From: Microlunatus elymi
GTDB taxonomy: Bacteria; Actinomycetota; Actinomycetes; Propionibacteriales; Propionibacteriaceae
Assembly (NCBI RefSeq): GCF_007362775.1
Contig: NZ_CP041692.1
Span: 2,356,001-2,420,000, forward strand
Direction: 5' to 3'
Length of the DNA: 64,000 nt
Numbering within the stretch: position 1 is the stretch's first letter; the number at the start of each line of letters is the position of its first letter. The notes under the pieces were generated by a model, which was given only the letters and a program-made list of their open reading frames with translations, was not told where the DNA came from and searched no databases. The translations under genes and the position numbers were made by a program. This document shows, in pieces, positions 54,996-64,000 of this stretch.

Positions 54996-56513
54996 ATGGG
55001 GCTTCGGCGGAGTTCGGTGGTCAGCGCGGTGATCGTGGTCGGTGCCGCCCTGATCGCCGGTGGCGCGTTGCTCCTGGTGCTGCTGCAGTCGGCACTGATC
55101 AACACCACCAAGGTGGCGTTGGAGGAACGCGGCCGCGATGTCTCCCAGCTGGTGCTGCAGAGCGGCACCGACGGCATCAACCTGGAGTTGACCGCCGACC
55201 TCGAACATGGCGAACGGATCCAGTTGATCAACGCGCACGGCACCGTGCTGCAGAGTTCCGACGATCGGCTGACCACCCCGATGGCCCCGGGCTTGCTGCC
55301 CGAGCCGGGGCACAGCCAGAGCCGGCGGCTGGGCGAGGTGCCGGCGCTGGGCAGCGACGAGGACGTGCTGGTCGCGGCGTACGGGTTCACCGATCACGGG
55401 CATCGGCTGGTGGTGCAGGTCGGCCGCCCGATCCAGATCCAGTCCGACACCATCCGAACGGTCGGCTGGTTCCTGCTCGGCGGCGGTCCGTTGCTGTTGG
55501 GAGTGGTCGCGGTCTCGGTCTGGGTGCTGGTCGGCCGTTCGCTGCGTACGGTGGACCGGATCACCACCCAGGTCGGCCAGATCGGTGCCCAGAGTCTGGA
55601 CGAACGGGTCGACGTGCCGCCCACTGCGGACGAGATCGAGCATCTGGCCCGGACGATGAACTCGATGCTGGATCGCTTGCAGGCTTCGGATCGCGCCCAG
55701 CGGGCCTTCGTCTCCGATGCCAGCCACGAGTTGCGCAGCCCGCTGTCGACCCTGGTGGTGACCTCCGAGATCGCCTCCGCGGATCCGACCGGGCGGACCT
55801 GGCTGGAGATGGGGGATCTGGTCGATTCCGAGGTCCGCCGGATGCAGGGCCTGGTGGACGATCTGCTCACCCTGGCCAAGGTCGACGCCAACGGACTGAT
55901 CCTGCATCGTCAGGAAGTCGATCTGGACGACCTGTTGCAGACCGAGTTGCGGCGGCTGCGTACGGCGTCGACGGTCGAGGTGACCGCCCGAATCGAGCCG
56001 GTGCGGGTGGACGGAGATCCGGACCGGCTGGCGCAGGTGATTCGCAACATCGTCGACAACGCTCGGACCCACAGCCGGGGCCGGGTGGCGATCACGCTGG
56101 CCCGGGTGCAGGACTACGCGCAGATCATGATCGACAACGACGGCCCGGTGGTGCCGCCGCAGGACCGGCAACGGATCTTCGAACGCTTCGTACGACTGGA
56201 CGACGATCGGTCACGCGACAGCGGCGGCAGCGGGCTCGGACTGGCGATCAGCGCGGCGATCATGGCCGGGCACGGCGGCAGCATCACGGTCGGAGAAGAT
56301 GATCATGGCTGGTGCCGATTCGTGATCGAGTTGCCGGTGCAGCCGGGATCCGACCAAGATCACGAACTGCTGGAGGAACAGTCCGAGGTGGACGATGAAT
56401 CGGACGGTCAGGACGCGCCGTCGGCCGACGCGCCGGCGCTGGCCGATTCGGCCGCGTTGACGGACGCACCGACCGACGCCTCCTCGTCCGGCTGGTCGGC
56501 CATCAACCGATAG
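54996..56513 (+). CDS. Sensor histidine kinase
   Basis: The 505-residue kinase has a first transmembrane helix (about 8-32), an extracytoplasmic sensor of about 130 residues, a second helix (about 155-178), HAMP, HisKA with H244 in FVSDASHELRSPLSTL, and HATPase (NIVDNARTHS, GGSGLGLAISAAI). The final about 60 residues form a disordered acidic/alanine tail. ATG 54996 follows GAAGGAG. Its partner is the convergent response regulator, whose gene overlaps this one by 106 bp. Confidence 0.94.
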   Translation: MGLRRSSVVSAVIVVGAALIAGGALLLVLLQSALINTTKVALEERGRDVSQLVLQSGTDGINLELTADLEHGERIQLINAHGTVLQSSDDRLTTPMAPGLLPEPGHSQSRRLGEVPALGSDEDVLVAAYGFTDHGHRLVVQVGRPIQIQSDTIRTVGWFLLGGGPLLLGVVAVSVWVLVGRSLRTVDRITTQVGQIGAQSLDERVDVPPTADEIEHLARTMNSMLDRLQASDRAQRAFVSDASHELRSPLSTLVVTSEIASADPTGRTWLEMGDLVDSEVRRMQGLVDDLLTLAKVDANGLILHRQEVDLDDLLQTELRRLRTASTVEVTARIEPVRVDGDPDRLAQVIRNIVDNARTHSRGRVAITLARVQDYAQIMIDNDGPVVPPQDRQRIFERFVRLDDDRSRDSGGSGLGLAISAAIMAGHGGSITVGEDDHGWCRFVIELPVQPGSDQDHELLEEQSEVDDESDGQDAPSADAPALADSAALTDAPTDASSSGWSAINR

Positions 56514-57163
56514 CCCATTCCACGGACGGTCACCAGCGTGTGCAGGCCGAACGGGATGTCGATCTTCTTGCGCAGGTAGCTGATGTAGACCTCGACCACG
56601 TTCTCGCTGCCGTCGAAGCTGGAATCCCAGACGTTGTCCAGGATCTCGCTCTTGGTGACGATGTCGCCGGCGTGGCGCATCAGGTAGGACAACAACCCGT
56701 ACTCGCGAGCGGTGAGGGTGATCTCGTGCTCACCGCGATGCACCCGCCGCTTGGCCGGATCCAGCCGCAGGCTGCCGACCGAGACGATGTTCGGCCGCTC
56801 CGGGGTGCCGCGCCGGATCAGCGCCCGCAGTCGCGCGACCAGCACGATGAAGCTGAACGGCTTGGTCAGGTAGTCGTCGGCGCCGAGATCGAAGGCGTCG
56901 GTCTGGTCGTAGTCGCCGTCCTTGGCGGTCAGCATCAGCACCGGCGTCCAGATCTTGCGTCGGCGGATCTCCTTCAGCACGTCGTACCCGTTCAGCCGGG
57001 GCAACATGATGTCCAGCACGATCGCGTCGTAGCTGTTCTCGGTCGCCGACCACAGTCCGCTGATGCCGTCATTGCAGACATCGACGACGAAGTCCTCCTG
57101 GCGCAGCCCGACCCTGATCGACTCGGCGAGCTTCTTCTCGTCCTCGACCACGAGCACCCGCAT
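56408..57163 (-). CDS. OmpR/PhoB-type response regulator
   Basis: The 251-residue protein has a receiver domain with the phosphate acceptor D51 (IVLDIMLP) and K in TKPFSF, and a winged-helix DNA-binding domain ending in VTVRGMGYRL. About 33 residues after that form an Ala/Ser-rich tail encoded opposite the kinase tail. ATG 57163 follows AAAGGTGG. The tail-to-tail arrangement with its kinase is unusual, since most such pairs share one transcript. Confidence 0.94.
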   Translation of the reverse strand: MRVLVVEDEKKLAESIRVGLRQEDFVVDVCNDGISGLWSATENSYDAIVLDIMLPRLNGYDVLKEIRRRKIWTPVLMLTAKDGDYDQTDAFDLGADDYLTKPFSFIVLVARLRALIRRGTPERPNIVSVGSLRLDPAKRRVHRGEHEITLTAREYGLLSYLMRHAGDIVTKSEILDNVWDSSFDGSENVVEVYISYLRKKIDIPFGLHTLVTVRGMGYRLMADQPDEEASVGASVNAAESASAGASADGAS

Positions 57164-57269
57164 CGGTCCACCTTTCCCAAGCTCCACCGGTCACGGGATC
57201 TTCCACCGCGGCCCCGACCTATTCTTGCCCGCTCATCCTGAGTCTCAGCCTAGGAGCCTCCGACCAGGT

Positions 57270-57373
57270 CCGCGCCGGACGCCGGACCTCGCGAACACAA
57301 TCGCCCGCGCATTGATCGACAACGCGGGTTCGAGGCCGATATCGGCCAATCGGCGGGTGGTTCTGTTCGCGGG
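57270..57373. repeat. Palindromic element II-a upstream of the second DUF559 gene
   Basis: 104 bp, alignable without gaps to 58454-58557 (16 differences by my count). The arms CGCGAACA... at 57290 and ...TGTTCGCG ending at 57371 are complementary over 28 positions with 7 mismatches. It lies 144 bp before the gene. Confidence 0.8.
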
Positions 57374-57432
57374 AATCGTCGCCCCGGTGGCGCCCACCGT
57401 GTCCGGGGCACACTCCGGGACAGTGGCCACCT

Positions 57433-57476
57433 CGGTTATCCACAGCTGCGCGGGTGGTTCGAAGCGGCATCCACAG
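57433..57476 (+). promoter_or_regulatory. Paired TCCACAG motifs upstream of DUF559 copy 2
   Basis: CGGTTATCCACAG (57433-57445) and GCATCCACAG (57467-57476) precede the start at 57518. The first is identical over 13 bases to the motif before copy 1 and includes the DnaA-box sequence TTATCCACA. Confidence 0.55.
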
Positions 57477-57517
57477 CCCCCCGGCCGGCTTCGGCACAAA
57501 AGTCGCAATGTCGAGGT

Positions 57518-58447
57518 ATGAGAGCGAGCCACAATCAGCACCTGATCCATGAGGTTCTGCAGTGGAATGGCGTGATCGCCCGCCGAGCCCACCTGGACCT
57601 GTCCCAGACGATCGGCCGGATGCTGCGGGCCGGCGAACTCGTCGCGTTGCTCCCCGGTGTCTACACCTGGGCGCGCTGGGCGGGCGACCCGACCGTCCGC
57701 CTGCTGGCTGTCGCGGCCTGGTCCCCGGACGCCGTCGTCTGCCGGCTCGCCGCCGCCCGACTCACTTTCTGGCCCGAGGTGGATCATGGCGAGCTGGATC
57801 TGGCCGTCAGCGATCGACGCTGCTCCGCGAAGGGATTTCGGCTGCACCGCCGGCGACTTCCGCCCGAGCACATCGTCGGCTGGCCGCTGCTGGGGGAGGA
57901 CGCCGCGACCGACGGCCGAGGGATCGTACCGATCACGGGCCCGGCGCTGACGGCGGTCGATCTCTGCGCCGAGCTGGGCGGGGAACCCATCGACCGGGTC
58001 TTGCGCAGCCGTCAAGCCCGGCTCGCGGATCTGCGTGGGGCGTTGGAGTGCACGGCGCACCGGTCCGGAAACCGCGACCGCCGCCGCGTACTCGTCGAAT
58101 CCCGTGCCGAGCCATGGTCCGCCGCGGAGCGGAAGGGGCACCGGCTGCTGTTCGAGGCCGGAATCGGTGGTTGGTTCGCGAACTTCGAGGTTGCCGTCGG
58201 CGGGAAGACCTACTACCTCGACATTGCGTTTCCGCACCTCAAGTTGGCCGTCGAGATCGATGGCCGATTTCATGAGGACGATCCGGACCAGTTCCAATCC
58301 GACCGGGAACGACAGAATGCGGTGCAACTCGCCGGATGGTTCGTGCTGCGCTTCACCTGGTACGACCTGGTGGATCGCCCGAAGGTCGTGATCGCCCAGA
58401 TCCGTGCCGCCCTTGCGCGCTGCCGGAAACTGGCGGGTATTCGCTGA
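57518..58447 (+). CDS. AbiEi-like N-terminus with DUF559 endonuclease-like domain (copy 2)
   Basis: The 309-residue paralogue of the gene at 27892 shares AAWSPDAVV/PAWSPDAVV, an N-terminal winged-helix-like region (MLRAGELVALLPGVYTW) and the C-terminal DUF559 fold. Candidate catalytic residues are D235 (TYYLDIAF), E246 and D248 (VEIDG), H252 and D262-R263 (SDRERQN), followed by GWFVLRFTW. ATG 57518 has no strong ribosome binding site. Direct 104-bp palindromic repeats flank it. No toxin gene of the AbiEii type is adjacent. Confidence 0.82.
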   Translation: MRASHNQHLIHEVLQWNGVIARRAHLDLSQTIGRMLRAGELVALLPGVYTWARWAGDPTVRLLAVAAWSPDAVVCRLAAARLTFWPEVDHGELDLAVSDRRCSAKGFRLHRRRLPPEHIVGWPLLGEDAATDGRGIVPITGPALTAVDLCAELGGEPIDRVLRSRQARLADLRGALECTAHRSGNRDRRRVLVESRAEPWSAAERKGHRLLFEAGIGGWFANFEVAVGGKTYYLDIAFPHLKLAVEIDGRFHEDDPDQFQSDRERQNAVQLAGWFVLRFTWYDLVDRPKVVIAQIRAALARCRKLAGIR

Positions 58448-58453
58448 CCGATG

Positions 58454-58557
58454 CCGCGCCGGATCCCGGACCTCGCGAACACGATCGCCCGCGCATTGAT
58501 CGAAATCGGGCGTTCGGAGCCAATCTTGATCAATCAGCGGGTGATTCTGTTCGCGGG
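58454..58557. repeat. Palindromic element II-b downstream of the second DUF559 gene
   Basis: The second 104-bp copy starts 6 bp after the DUF559 stop, in the same orientation as the copy at 57270. Its arms 58474-58501 and 58528-58555 are complementary at 23 of 28 positions around a 26-nt loop. Confidence 0.8.
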
Positions 58558-58654
58558 CACCGCTGACCCGGGGACCGGTAGCCACGACACGTTCACTCCC
58601 GCCCCTGGCACCACAACAATCCCAGGTCGCTGCGTTACCGTGAGCGGCGTCGCT

Positions 58655-58668
58655 GTGACGCAGGCCAC
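58655..58668. promoter_or_regulatory. Possible CRP-type site before frdA
   Basis: GTGACGCAGGCCAC fits GTG-N6-GNCAC, the pattern reported for streptomycete Crp, and lies about 65-80 bp before the frdA start. Corynebacterial GlxR controls succinate dehydrogenase, so this is plausible, but the motif is short. Confidence 0.35.
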
Positions 58669-58733
58669 GTTCACAAACTGCGCCCGGCGGGGCAGACTCA
58701 GGACAACATCGGGCAACAGCGGAGTTGATCGAG

Positions 58734-60497
58734 GTGATACGCGTGGGCGATCAGATGGTGACCGCCGCGCACGATGTGCTGTTGATCGGCGGCGGCGCCG
58801 CGGGACTGCGGGCCGCGATCGCCATCTCGGAGTCCGATGCCGACCTTGACGTGGCGGTCATCTCCAAGGTCTATCCGATGCGCAGCCACACGGTGTCGGC
58901 CGAGGGCGGTGCGGCCGGCGCGATCGCCGAGGACGACAGCATCGAGGAGCACATCTACGACACCATCTCCGGCAGCGACTGGCTCGGCGACCAGGACGCG
59001 ATCGAGACGTTCGTCAACGATGCACCGCGGCAACTGCTGCAACTGGAGCACTGGGGCTGCCCGTGGAGCCGGCAGCCGAGCGGCAAGATCGCGGTCCGCC
59101 CGTTCGGCGGGATGAAGAAGAAACGGACCTGGTACGCCGCCGACAAGACCGGCTTCCACCTGCTGCACACCCTCTTCCAGACTTCGCTCAAGTACGGCGC
59201 GCTGACCCGCTACGACGAGTGGTTCGTGACCAAACTGCTGGTCGACGAGGGCCGGGCGTACGGGGTGGTGGCGATCGAGCTGAGCACCGGCAAGATCCAC
59301 ACCATCACCGCCAAATCGCTGGTGCTGGCCACGGGCGGCTGCGGCAAGGTGTTCCCGTTCACCACCAACGCCAACATCAACACCGGCGACGGGATGGCGC
59401 TGGCCTACCGCGCGGGCGCGCCGCTGAAGGACATGGAGTTCGTCCAGTACCACCCGACCGGTTTGCCGTTCACCGGGATCCTGATCACCGAGGCCGCCCG
59501 GGCCGAGGGCGGCTGGCTGATCAACAAGGACGGCTACCGGTTCCTGCAGGACTACGACCTCGGCAAGCCGACACCGGAGCCGCAACTGCGGAGCATGGAG
59601 CTGGGACCCAGGGACCGGGTGTCCCAGGCGATCGTCGGCGAGATCCAGAAAGGGCGGGCGATCGAGACCCCGTACGGGCAGGTCGTTCACCTGGACCTGC
59701 GTCACCTGGGGGAGAAGAAGATCGAGGAACGGATCCCGTTCGTCCGTGAACTCTGCCTGAAGTACGAACGGATCGACCCGGTCACCGAGTTGATCCCGGT
59801 CCGGCCGGTGGTGCACTACATGATGGGCGGCGTCCACACCGACCTCGACGGGCTGACCGGCATCGAGGGTCTGTACGCGGCCGGCGAGACCGCCTGCGTC
59901 AGCATCAACGGCGCGAACCGGTTGGGTTCCAATTCGCTGCCGGAGTGCCTGGTCTTCGGCGCTCGCGCCGGGCGGTCGGCGGCGCAGTTCGCCACCGCGC
60001 ACCCGGACACGACGCTGCCCGCCGCGATCAGCGCCCAGGCCGCCGACGAGACCCGCCGGCTGACCGAGCTGATCGGTCGTGACGGCAGTGAACAGGTGTC
60101 GCAGATCCGCGAGCAGATGCAGCACACGATGGAGGGCGCGGCCGGCATCTACCGCAACGCCGACGACCTGGGCAAGGGGATGGAGGTGCTGGCCGAGCTG
60201 CAGGAGCGGATGGCCAAGACCGGCGTCGCCGACGCCGGCGGCCCGTTCAACACCGAGCTGACCGCGGCGCTGGAGCTGGCCAATCTGCTGGACATCGCCC
60301 AGACCATGTTGCACTCGGCGATGGAGCGGACGGAGTCCCGCGGCGCCCATCAGCGAACCGACTTCCCGGCTCGCGACGACGATCGGTTCCTCACCCATCA
60401 GCTGGTGTATCGCGAGCCGGACGGCAGCTCTCGGCTGGAACAGCTGCCGGTGACGATCACCCGGTGGCCGCCGGGAGAACGGGTCTACGGGAGGTAG
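58734..60497 (+). CDS. frdA: Fumarate reductase/succinate dehydrogenase flavoprotein
   Basis: The 587-residue flavoprotein binds FAD covalently (histidine in [16 protein letters not shown]) after a Rossmann start [14 protein letters not shown]. Catalytic blocks EFVQYHPTG and [10 protein letters not shown] are intact. GTG 58734 is chosen because GGAG lies 9 nt before it; ATG 58755 and TTG 58725 are alternatives. It heads frdABCD. The sequence resembles the mycobacterial FrdA type. Reaction direction in vivo (fumarate reduction or succinate oxidation) is not settled by sequence. Confidence 0.94.
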   Translation: MIRVGDQMVTAAHDVLLIGGGAAGLRAAIAISESDADLDVAVISKVYPMRSHTVSAEGGAAGAIAEDDSIEEHIYDTISGSDWLGDQDAIETFVNDAPRQLLQLEHWGCPWSRQPSGKIAVRPFGGMKKKRTWYAADKTGFHLLHTLFQTSLKYGALTRYDEWFVTKLLVDEGRAYGVVAIELSTGKIHTITAKSLVLATGGCGKVFPFTTNANINTGDGMALAYRAGAPLKDMEFVQYHPTGLPFTGILITEAARAEGGWLINKDGYRFLQDYDLGKPTPEPQLRSMELGPRDRVSQAIVGEIQKGRAIETPYGQVVHLDLRHLGEKKIEERIPFVRELCLKYERIDPVTELIPVRPVVHYMMGGVHTDLDGLTGIEGLYAAGETACVSINGANRLGSNSLPECLVFGARAGRSAAQFATAHPDTTLPAAISAQAADETRRLTELIGRDGSEQVSQIREQMQHTMEGAAGIYRNADDLGKGMEVLAELQERMAKTGVADAGGPFNTELTAALELANLLDIAQTMLHSAMERTESRGAHQRTDFPARDDDRFLTHQLVYREPDGSSRLEQLPVTITRWPPGERVYGR

Positions 60498-60500
60498 CAG

Positions 60501-61253
60501 ATGCCCAATTCCGATCCGCACGGCTCGATCACCCTCAAGGTCTCCCGCTTCGCCGCGGGCGAGGAGGAGCCGACCTGGCAGGAGTACGAGGTCCCGCTGC
60601 GGGACGACTGGACGGTCCTGGACGGGCTGAACTACGTGAAGGACCGGCTCGATCCGACGTTGGCCTACCGGTGGTCCTGCCGGATGGGCGTCTGCGGCAG
60701 TTGCGGGATGAACATCGCTGAACAACCCCGGCTGAGCTGCGGCACCTTCTTGTCCGACTTCGCCCCCGGCCCGGTCCGGGTCGAACCCCTGGCCCACTTC
60801 CCGGTGGTCCGCGACCTGGTGGTGGACATCGGCGACTTCATGCAGAAGCTGCCCAAGGTCAAGCCGTGGATCATCCGCGACGAGGAGCCACTCGAGGACG
60901 GCGAGTATCTGCAGACGCCGGACGAGTTGGACGCGTACCGGCAGTTCAGCGGCTGCATCAACTGCATGCTCTGCTACGCCGCCTGCCCGGTGTACGGGCT
61001 GGATCCGGACTTCGCCGGTCCGGCCGCGATCGCGCTGGCCGAACGGTACGACCTGGACTCCCGCGACCGCGGCGCCCGGGAACGGCTGGACGTACTGATC
61101 GAGAAGGAGGGGGTCTGGGGCTGCACCTTCGTCGGCGAATGCACCCGGGTCTGCCCCAAGCACGTCGATCCGGCCTCGGCGATCCAGCGCTACAAGCTGA
61201 AGGCCGCCACCGAGAACCTGAAGGCCATCCTGCTGCCCCGGGGTGCCCGATGA
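60501..61253 (+). CDS. frdB: Fumarate reductase/succinate dehydrogenase iron-sulfur subunit
   Basis: The 250-residue protein carries a [2Fe-2S] site (C60, C65, C68, C80), a [4Fe-4S] and a [3Fe-4S] site (C152, C155, C158, C162; C208, C214, C218) for electron transfer between FAD and quinone. It starts 3 nt after the frdA stop. A triple 18-bp repeat begins at its last codons. Confidence 0.95.
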   Translation: MPNSDPHGSITLKVSRFAAGEEEPTWQEYEVPLRDDWTVLDGLNYVKDRLDPTLAYRWSCRMGVCGSCGMNIAEQPRLSCGTFLSDFAPGPVRVEPLAHFPVVRDLVVDIGDFMQKLPKVKPWIIRDEEPLEDGEYLQTPDELDAYRQFSGCINCMLCYAACPVYGLDPDFAGPAAIALAERYDLDSRDRGARERLDVLIEKEGVWGCTFVGECTRVCPKHVDPASAIQRYKLKAATENLKAILLPRGAR

Positions 61254-61296
61254 ACCGGCGGTGCCCGATGAACCGGCGGTGCCCGATGAACAGGGG
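61243..61296. repeat. Triple 18-bp repeat at the frdB-frdC junction
   Basis: GTGCCCGATGAACCGGCG is present at 61243 and 61261, and with changes at 61279, covering the frdB stop. Each unit contains CCCGATGA, like the frdC start region, so the junction may have been expanded by slippage. It would encode VPDEPA repeats if frdC began at GTG 61243. Confidence 0.75.
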
Positions 61297-61302
61297 CGCC
61301 CG

Positions 61303-61710
61303 ATGACCGTCCGTGATCCGGCCGCCCAGACCGGCTATCGGCGGCCGATGTCGACCTGGTGGTGGACCAAGAAGGGCACCTACTTCCTGTTCGTGATGCG
61401 CGAGCTGAGCAGCCTGTTCGTCGGCTGGTTCGTGCTCTATCTGCTGTTGCTGTTCACCGCGCTGGCCCGCGGCGAGTCCGCCTTCGGAAACTTCGTGGAC
61501 TGGGCCGGGCAGCCATGGGTGGTGATCATCAACGTGATCAGTTTCCTGTTCGCGGCGCTGCACACGGTCACCTGGTTCCTGCTCACCCCACGCGCCATGG
61601 TGATCAAGCTCGGCAGCGCCCGGGTCAGTGCCGCGGCCATCGTCGCCGGGCAGTACGTGGTGCTGGTCGCGGTGTCGATCTTCGTCTGGTGGTTGGTGGT
61701 CCATGACTGA
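61303..61710 (+). CDS. frdC: Fumarate reductase membrane anchor subunit C
   Basis: The 135-residue protein has three transmembrane segments and the FrdC pattern (RRPMSTWWWTKKGTYFLFVM, WVVIINVISFLFAALHTVTW). It anchors the FrdAB dimer and helps bind quinone. ATG 61303 follows AGGGGC; GTG 61243 would add repeat-encoded residues. Overlaps frdD by 8 nt. Confidence 0.9.
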   Translation: MTVRDPAAQTGYRRPMSTWWWTKKGTYFLFVMRELSSLFVGWFVLYLLLLFTALARGESAFGNFVDWAGQPWVVIINVISFLFAALHTVTWFLLTPRAMVIKLGSARVSAAAIVAGQYVVLVAVSIFVWWLVVHD

Positions 61711-62089
61711 GCTCTCGGCCCGCCGTGCGGGTCGCCCCAAGGTCCATGCCGAACCCGTTCTCTGGTTGGGATTCAGCGCCGGTGGGGTGGTGGTGTCGTT
61801 GCTGCTGCCGGTGTTGATCTTGCTCTTCGGGCTGGCGCTGCCGCTGGGTTGGGTGGACATCGACTATCGGCATCTGCTCGCGGTGGTGGGCAATCCGGTA
61901 ACTGTGGTGCTGACCGCACTGGCGCTGATCGCGATGCTCGTCCACGCCGGACACCGATTCCGCTACACCCTCTACGACGGGCTGCAGTTGAAGCACCGCG
62001 GCCTGATCGCGGTGATCTGTTACGGGTTGGCGATCATCGGTTCGATCGCCGCCGTTGTGATCTTGATCATGGTCGCGGTGGCTTCCTGA
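61703..62089 (+). CDS. frdD: Fumarate reductase membrane anchor subunit D
   Basis: The 128-residue protein has three hydrophobic segments (LWLGFSAGGVVVSLLLPVL, VTVVLTALALIAMLVHAGHR, LIAVICYGLAIIGSIAAVV) and the HAGHRFRYTLYDGLQLKH loop typical of FrdD. Together with FrdC it forms the quinone site of a haem-free, type-D enzyme. Starts within frdC. Confidence 0.9.
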   Translation: MTELSARRAGRPKVHAEPVLWLGFSAGGVVVSLLLPVLILLFGLALPLGWVDIDYRHLLAVVGNPVTVVLTALALIAMLVHAGHRFRYTLYDGLQLKHRGLIAVICYGLAIIGSIAAVVILIMVAVAS

Positions 62090-62186
62090 CCGCGGGACAA
62101 GCCGGCGGTGTGGTGCCGGTCACTCGGCCGATGAGGTGTTGGCCACACACGCCCGTACGGGTTTAATGCCACCCGCGCCAAAGGTC

Positions 62187-62192
62187 TAGTGT
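62187..62192 (+). promoter_or_regulatory. -10 box for a leaderless sdhC transcript
   Basis: TAGTGT ends 7 nt before GTG 62200, which lacks a ribosome binding site. It marks a separate promoter for the sdh operon. Confidence 0.5.
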
Positions 62193-62199
62193 TGGCCGC

Positions 62200-62949
62200 G
62201 TGGCGACGACGACACCCACTCAAAAGACAGCACCAGCGCGCAAACAGCTGACCGCCAAGCAGAAGGCCTGGCGGTCATCGGTCGCGCTCAAGGCGCTGAT
62301 GGCCGTCACCGGTCTGATCTTCGTGCTGTTCCTGCTGGCACACATGTACGGCAACCTGATGGCCTTCGGCGGCGAGAACACGTTCAACACGTACTCAAGC
62401 CACCTGCACACCCTGGGCGAGCCGATCCTTCCCTACGACGGGTTCTTCTGGATCCTGCGGGTGGTCCTGCTGGCCGCGTTGTTCGGCCACGTCTACTCCG
62501 CGATCGTGATCACCCGGCGTGACGTGAAGGCGCGGACCGGGATGAAGAAGCGCTACCAGACCAACAAGGGACGGCGCGGTGTGCAACGCACCTACGCGTC
62601 GTTCACGTTGCGCTGGGGCGGGGTGGTGATCTTCCTGTACGTGATCTTCCACATCCTGAACCTGACCACCGGAAACATCCATCCGGGCGGTGCGTCGCCG
62701 AGCCCGTACGACCGACTGCTGAACAGCATGAGCGTCTGGTGGGTGGTGGCGGTCTACACGCTGGCCATCCTGGCGGTCGGCTTCCACGTCCGGCACGGTG
62801 TCTGGAGCGGGCTGACCACGCTCGGCGCCAACACCAGCCAGGTCGTCCGCCGCCGACTCAACATCATCGCCTACGTCGTGGCCGGTCTGATCACCGTCGG
62901 CTTCCTGCTGGTGCCGTGGTCGATCGTCGCCGGCGTGATCACCCGCTGA
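62200..62949 (+). CDS. sdhC: Succinate dehydrogenase cytochrome b558 subunit
   Basis: The 249-residue membrane anchor has five predicted segments with haem-ligand-type histidines (FLLAHMYGN, LFGHVYSAI, YVIFHILNL, VGFHVRHGVWSG) of the single-subunit, di-haem b558 family found with type B enzymes. The N-terminal 25 residues are basic and polar. It precedes sdhA by 21 nt, giving order sdhC-sdhA. Confidence 0.94.
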   Translation: MATTTPTQKTAPARKQLTAKQKAWRSSVALKALMAVTGLIFVLFLLAHMYGNLMAFGGENTFNTYSSHLHTLGEPILPYDGFFWILRVVLLAALFGHVYSAIVITRRDVKARTGMKKRYQTNKGRRGVQRTYASFTLRWGGVVIFLYVIFHILNLTTGNIHPGGASPSPYDRLLNSMSVWWVVAVYTLAILAVGFHVRHGVWSGLTTLGANTSQVVRRRLNIIAYVVAGLITVGFLLVPWSIVAGVITR

Positions 62950-62970
62950 CCCCCGAGCGCGAGGAATCTC

Positions 62971-64000
<1,030 letters not shown>

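Overview
The window is one chromosomal stretch from a GC-rich actinomycete. Nearly every reading frame prefers G or C in the third position. GTG starts are common, several genes look leaderless (a TANNNT box 6-8 nt before GTG), and ribosomal proteins L28 and L32 are of the cysteine-containing zinc type. The housekeeping order (rpsO-pnp-M16 peptidase-dapB-RNase J; coaD-DUF177-rpmF-rnc-mutM-smc-ftsY-ffh-rpsP-khpA-rimM-trmD) suggests Propionibacteriales. A Microlunatus-like genus is only a guess. There is no rRNA, tRNA, CRISPR array, prophage or classical insertion sequence.

Region by region: 1-4.8 kb holds rpsO and pnp, with a hairpin-rich pnp leader, and an M16 peptidase. 4.8-9 kb is accessory: PadR plus a membrane protein, a VOC protein, and an ArsR-MFS pair, with palindromic operator candidates. 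9-13.7 kb carries dapB, a DUF2993 lipid-binding protein, GNAT, RNase J, intergenic repeats and rpmB. 14-17.2 kb is a thiamine salvage operon (thiM-thiE-thiD-tenA) under a TPP riboswitch. 17.3-25 kb has an NYN protein, recG, rsmD, coaD, a coiled-coil protein, DUF177, rpmF, rnc and mutM. 25-30.4 kb is a metabolic and accessory patch containing the first DUF559 nuclease-like gene. 30.5-39.5 kb has smc, ftsY, a Na+/H+ antiporter and ffh. 39.5-45.6 kb is a repeat-rich spacer, an amidohydrolase and an orphan sugar importer. 46-48.5 kb is rpsP-khpA-rimM-trmD. 48.5-57.2 kb has an epimerase, an ABC exporter, a large BTAD/NB-ARC regulator and a two-component system. 57.2-58.6 kb holds the second DUF559 gene. 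58.7-64 kb encodes a four-subunit fumarate reductase followed by an SDH operon that runs off the end.

Several genes work together: PNPase, RNase J and RNase III in RNA turnover; FtsY and Ffh in co-translational targeting; RimM, TrmD, KhpA, RsmD and DUF177 in ribosome and tRNA maturation; ThiM, ThiE, ThiD and TenA in thiamine salvage; Frd and Sdh in quinone-linked succinate/fumarate chemistry.

The most unusual observation concerns two paralogous genes with an AbiEi-like N-terminus and a DUF559 (Vsr-like endonuclease) C-terminus. Each is bracketed by two copies of a palindromic element (75-104 bp), the palindrome family differs between the two genes, and both share a paired TCCACAG module (one copy inside TTATCCACA) just upstream. 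This resembles REP/RAYT organisation but with an unrelated nuclease, and could be an undescribed class of palindrome-associated mobile element.
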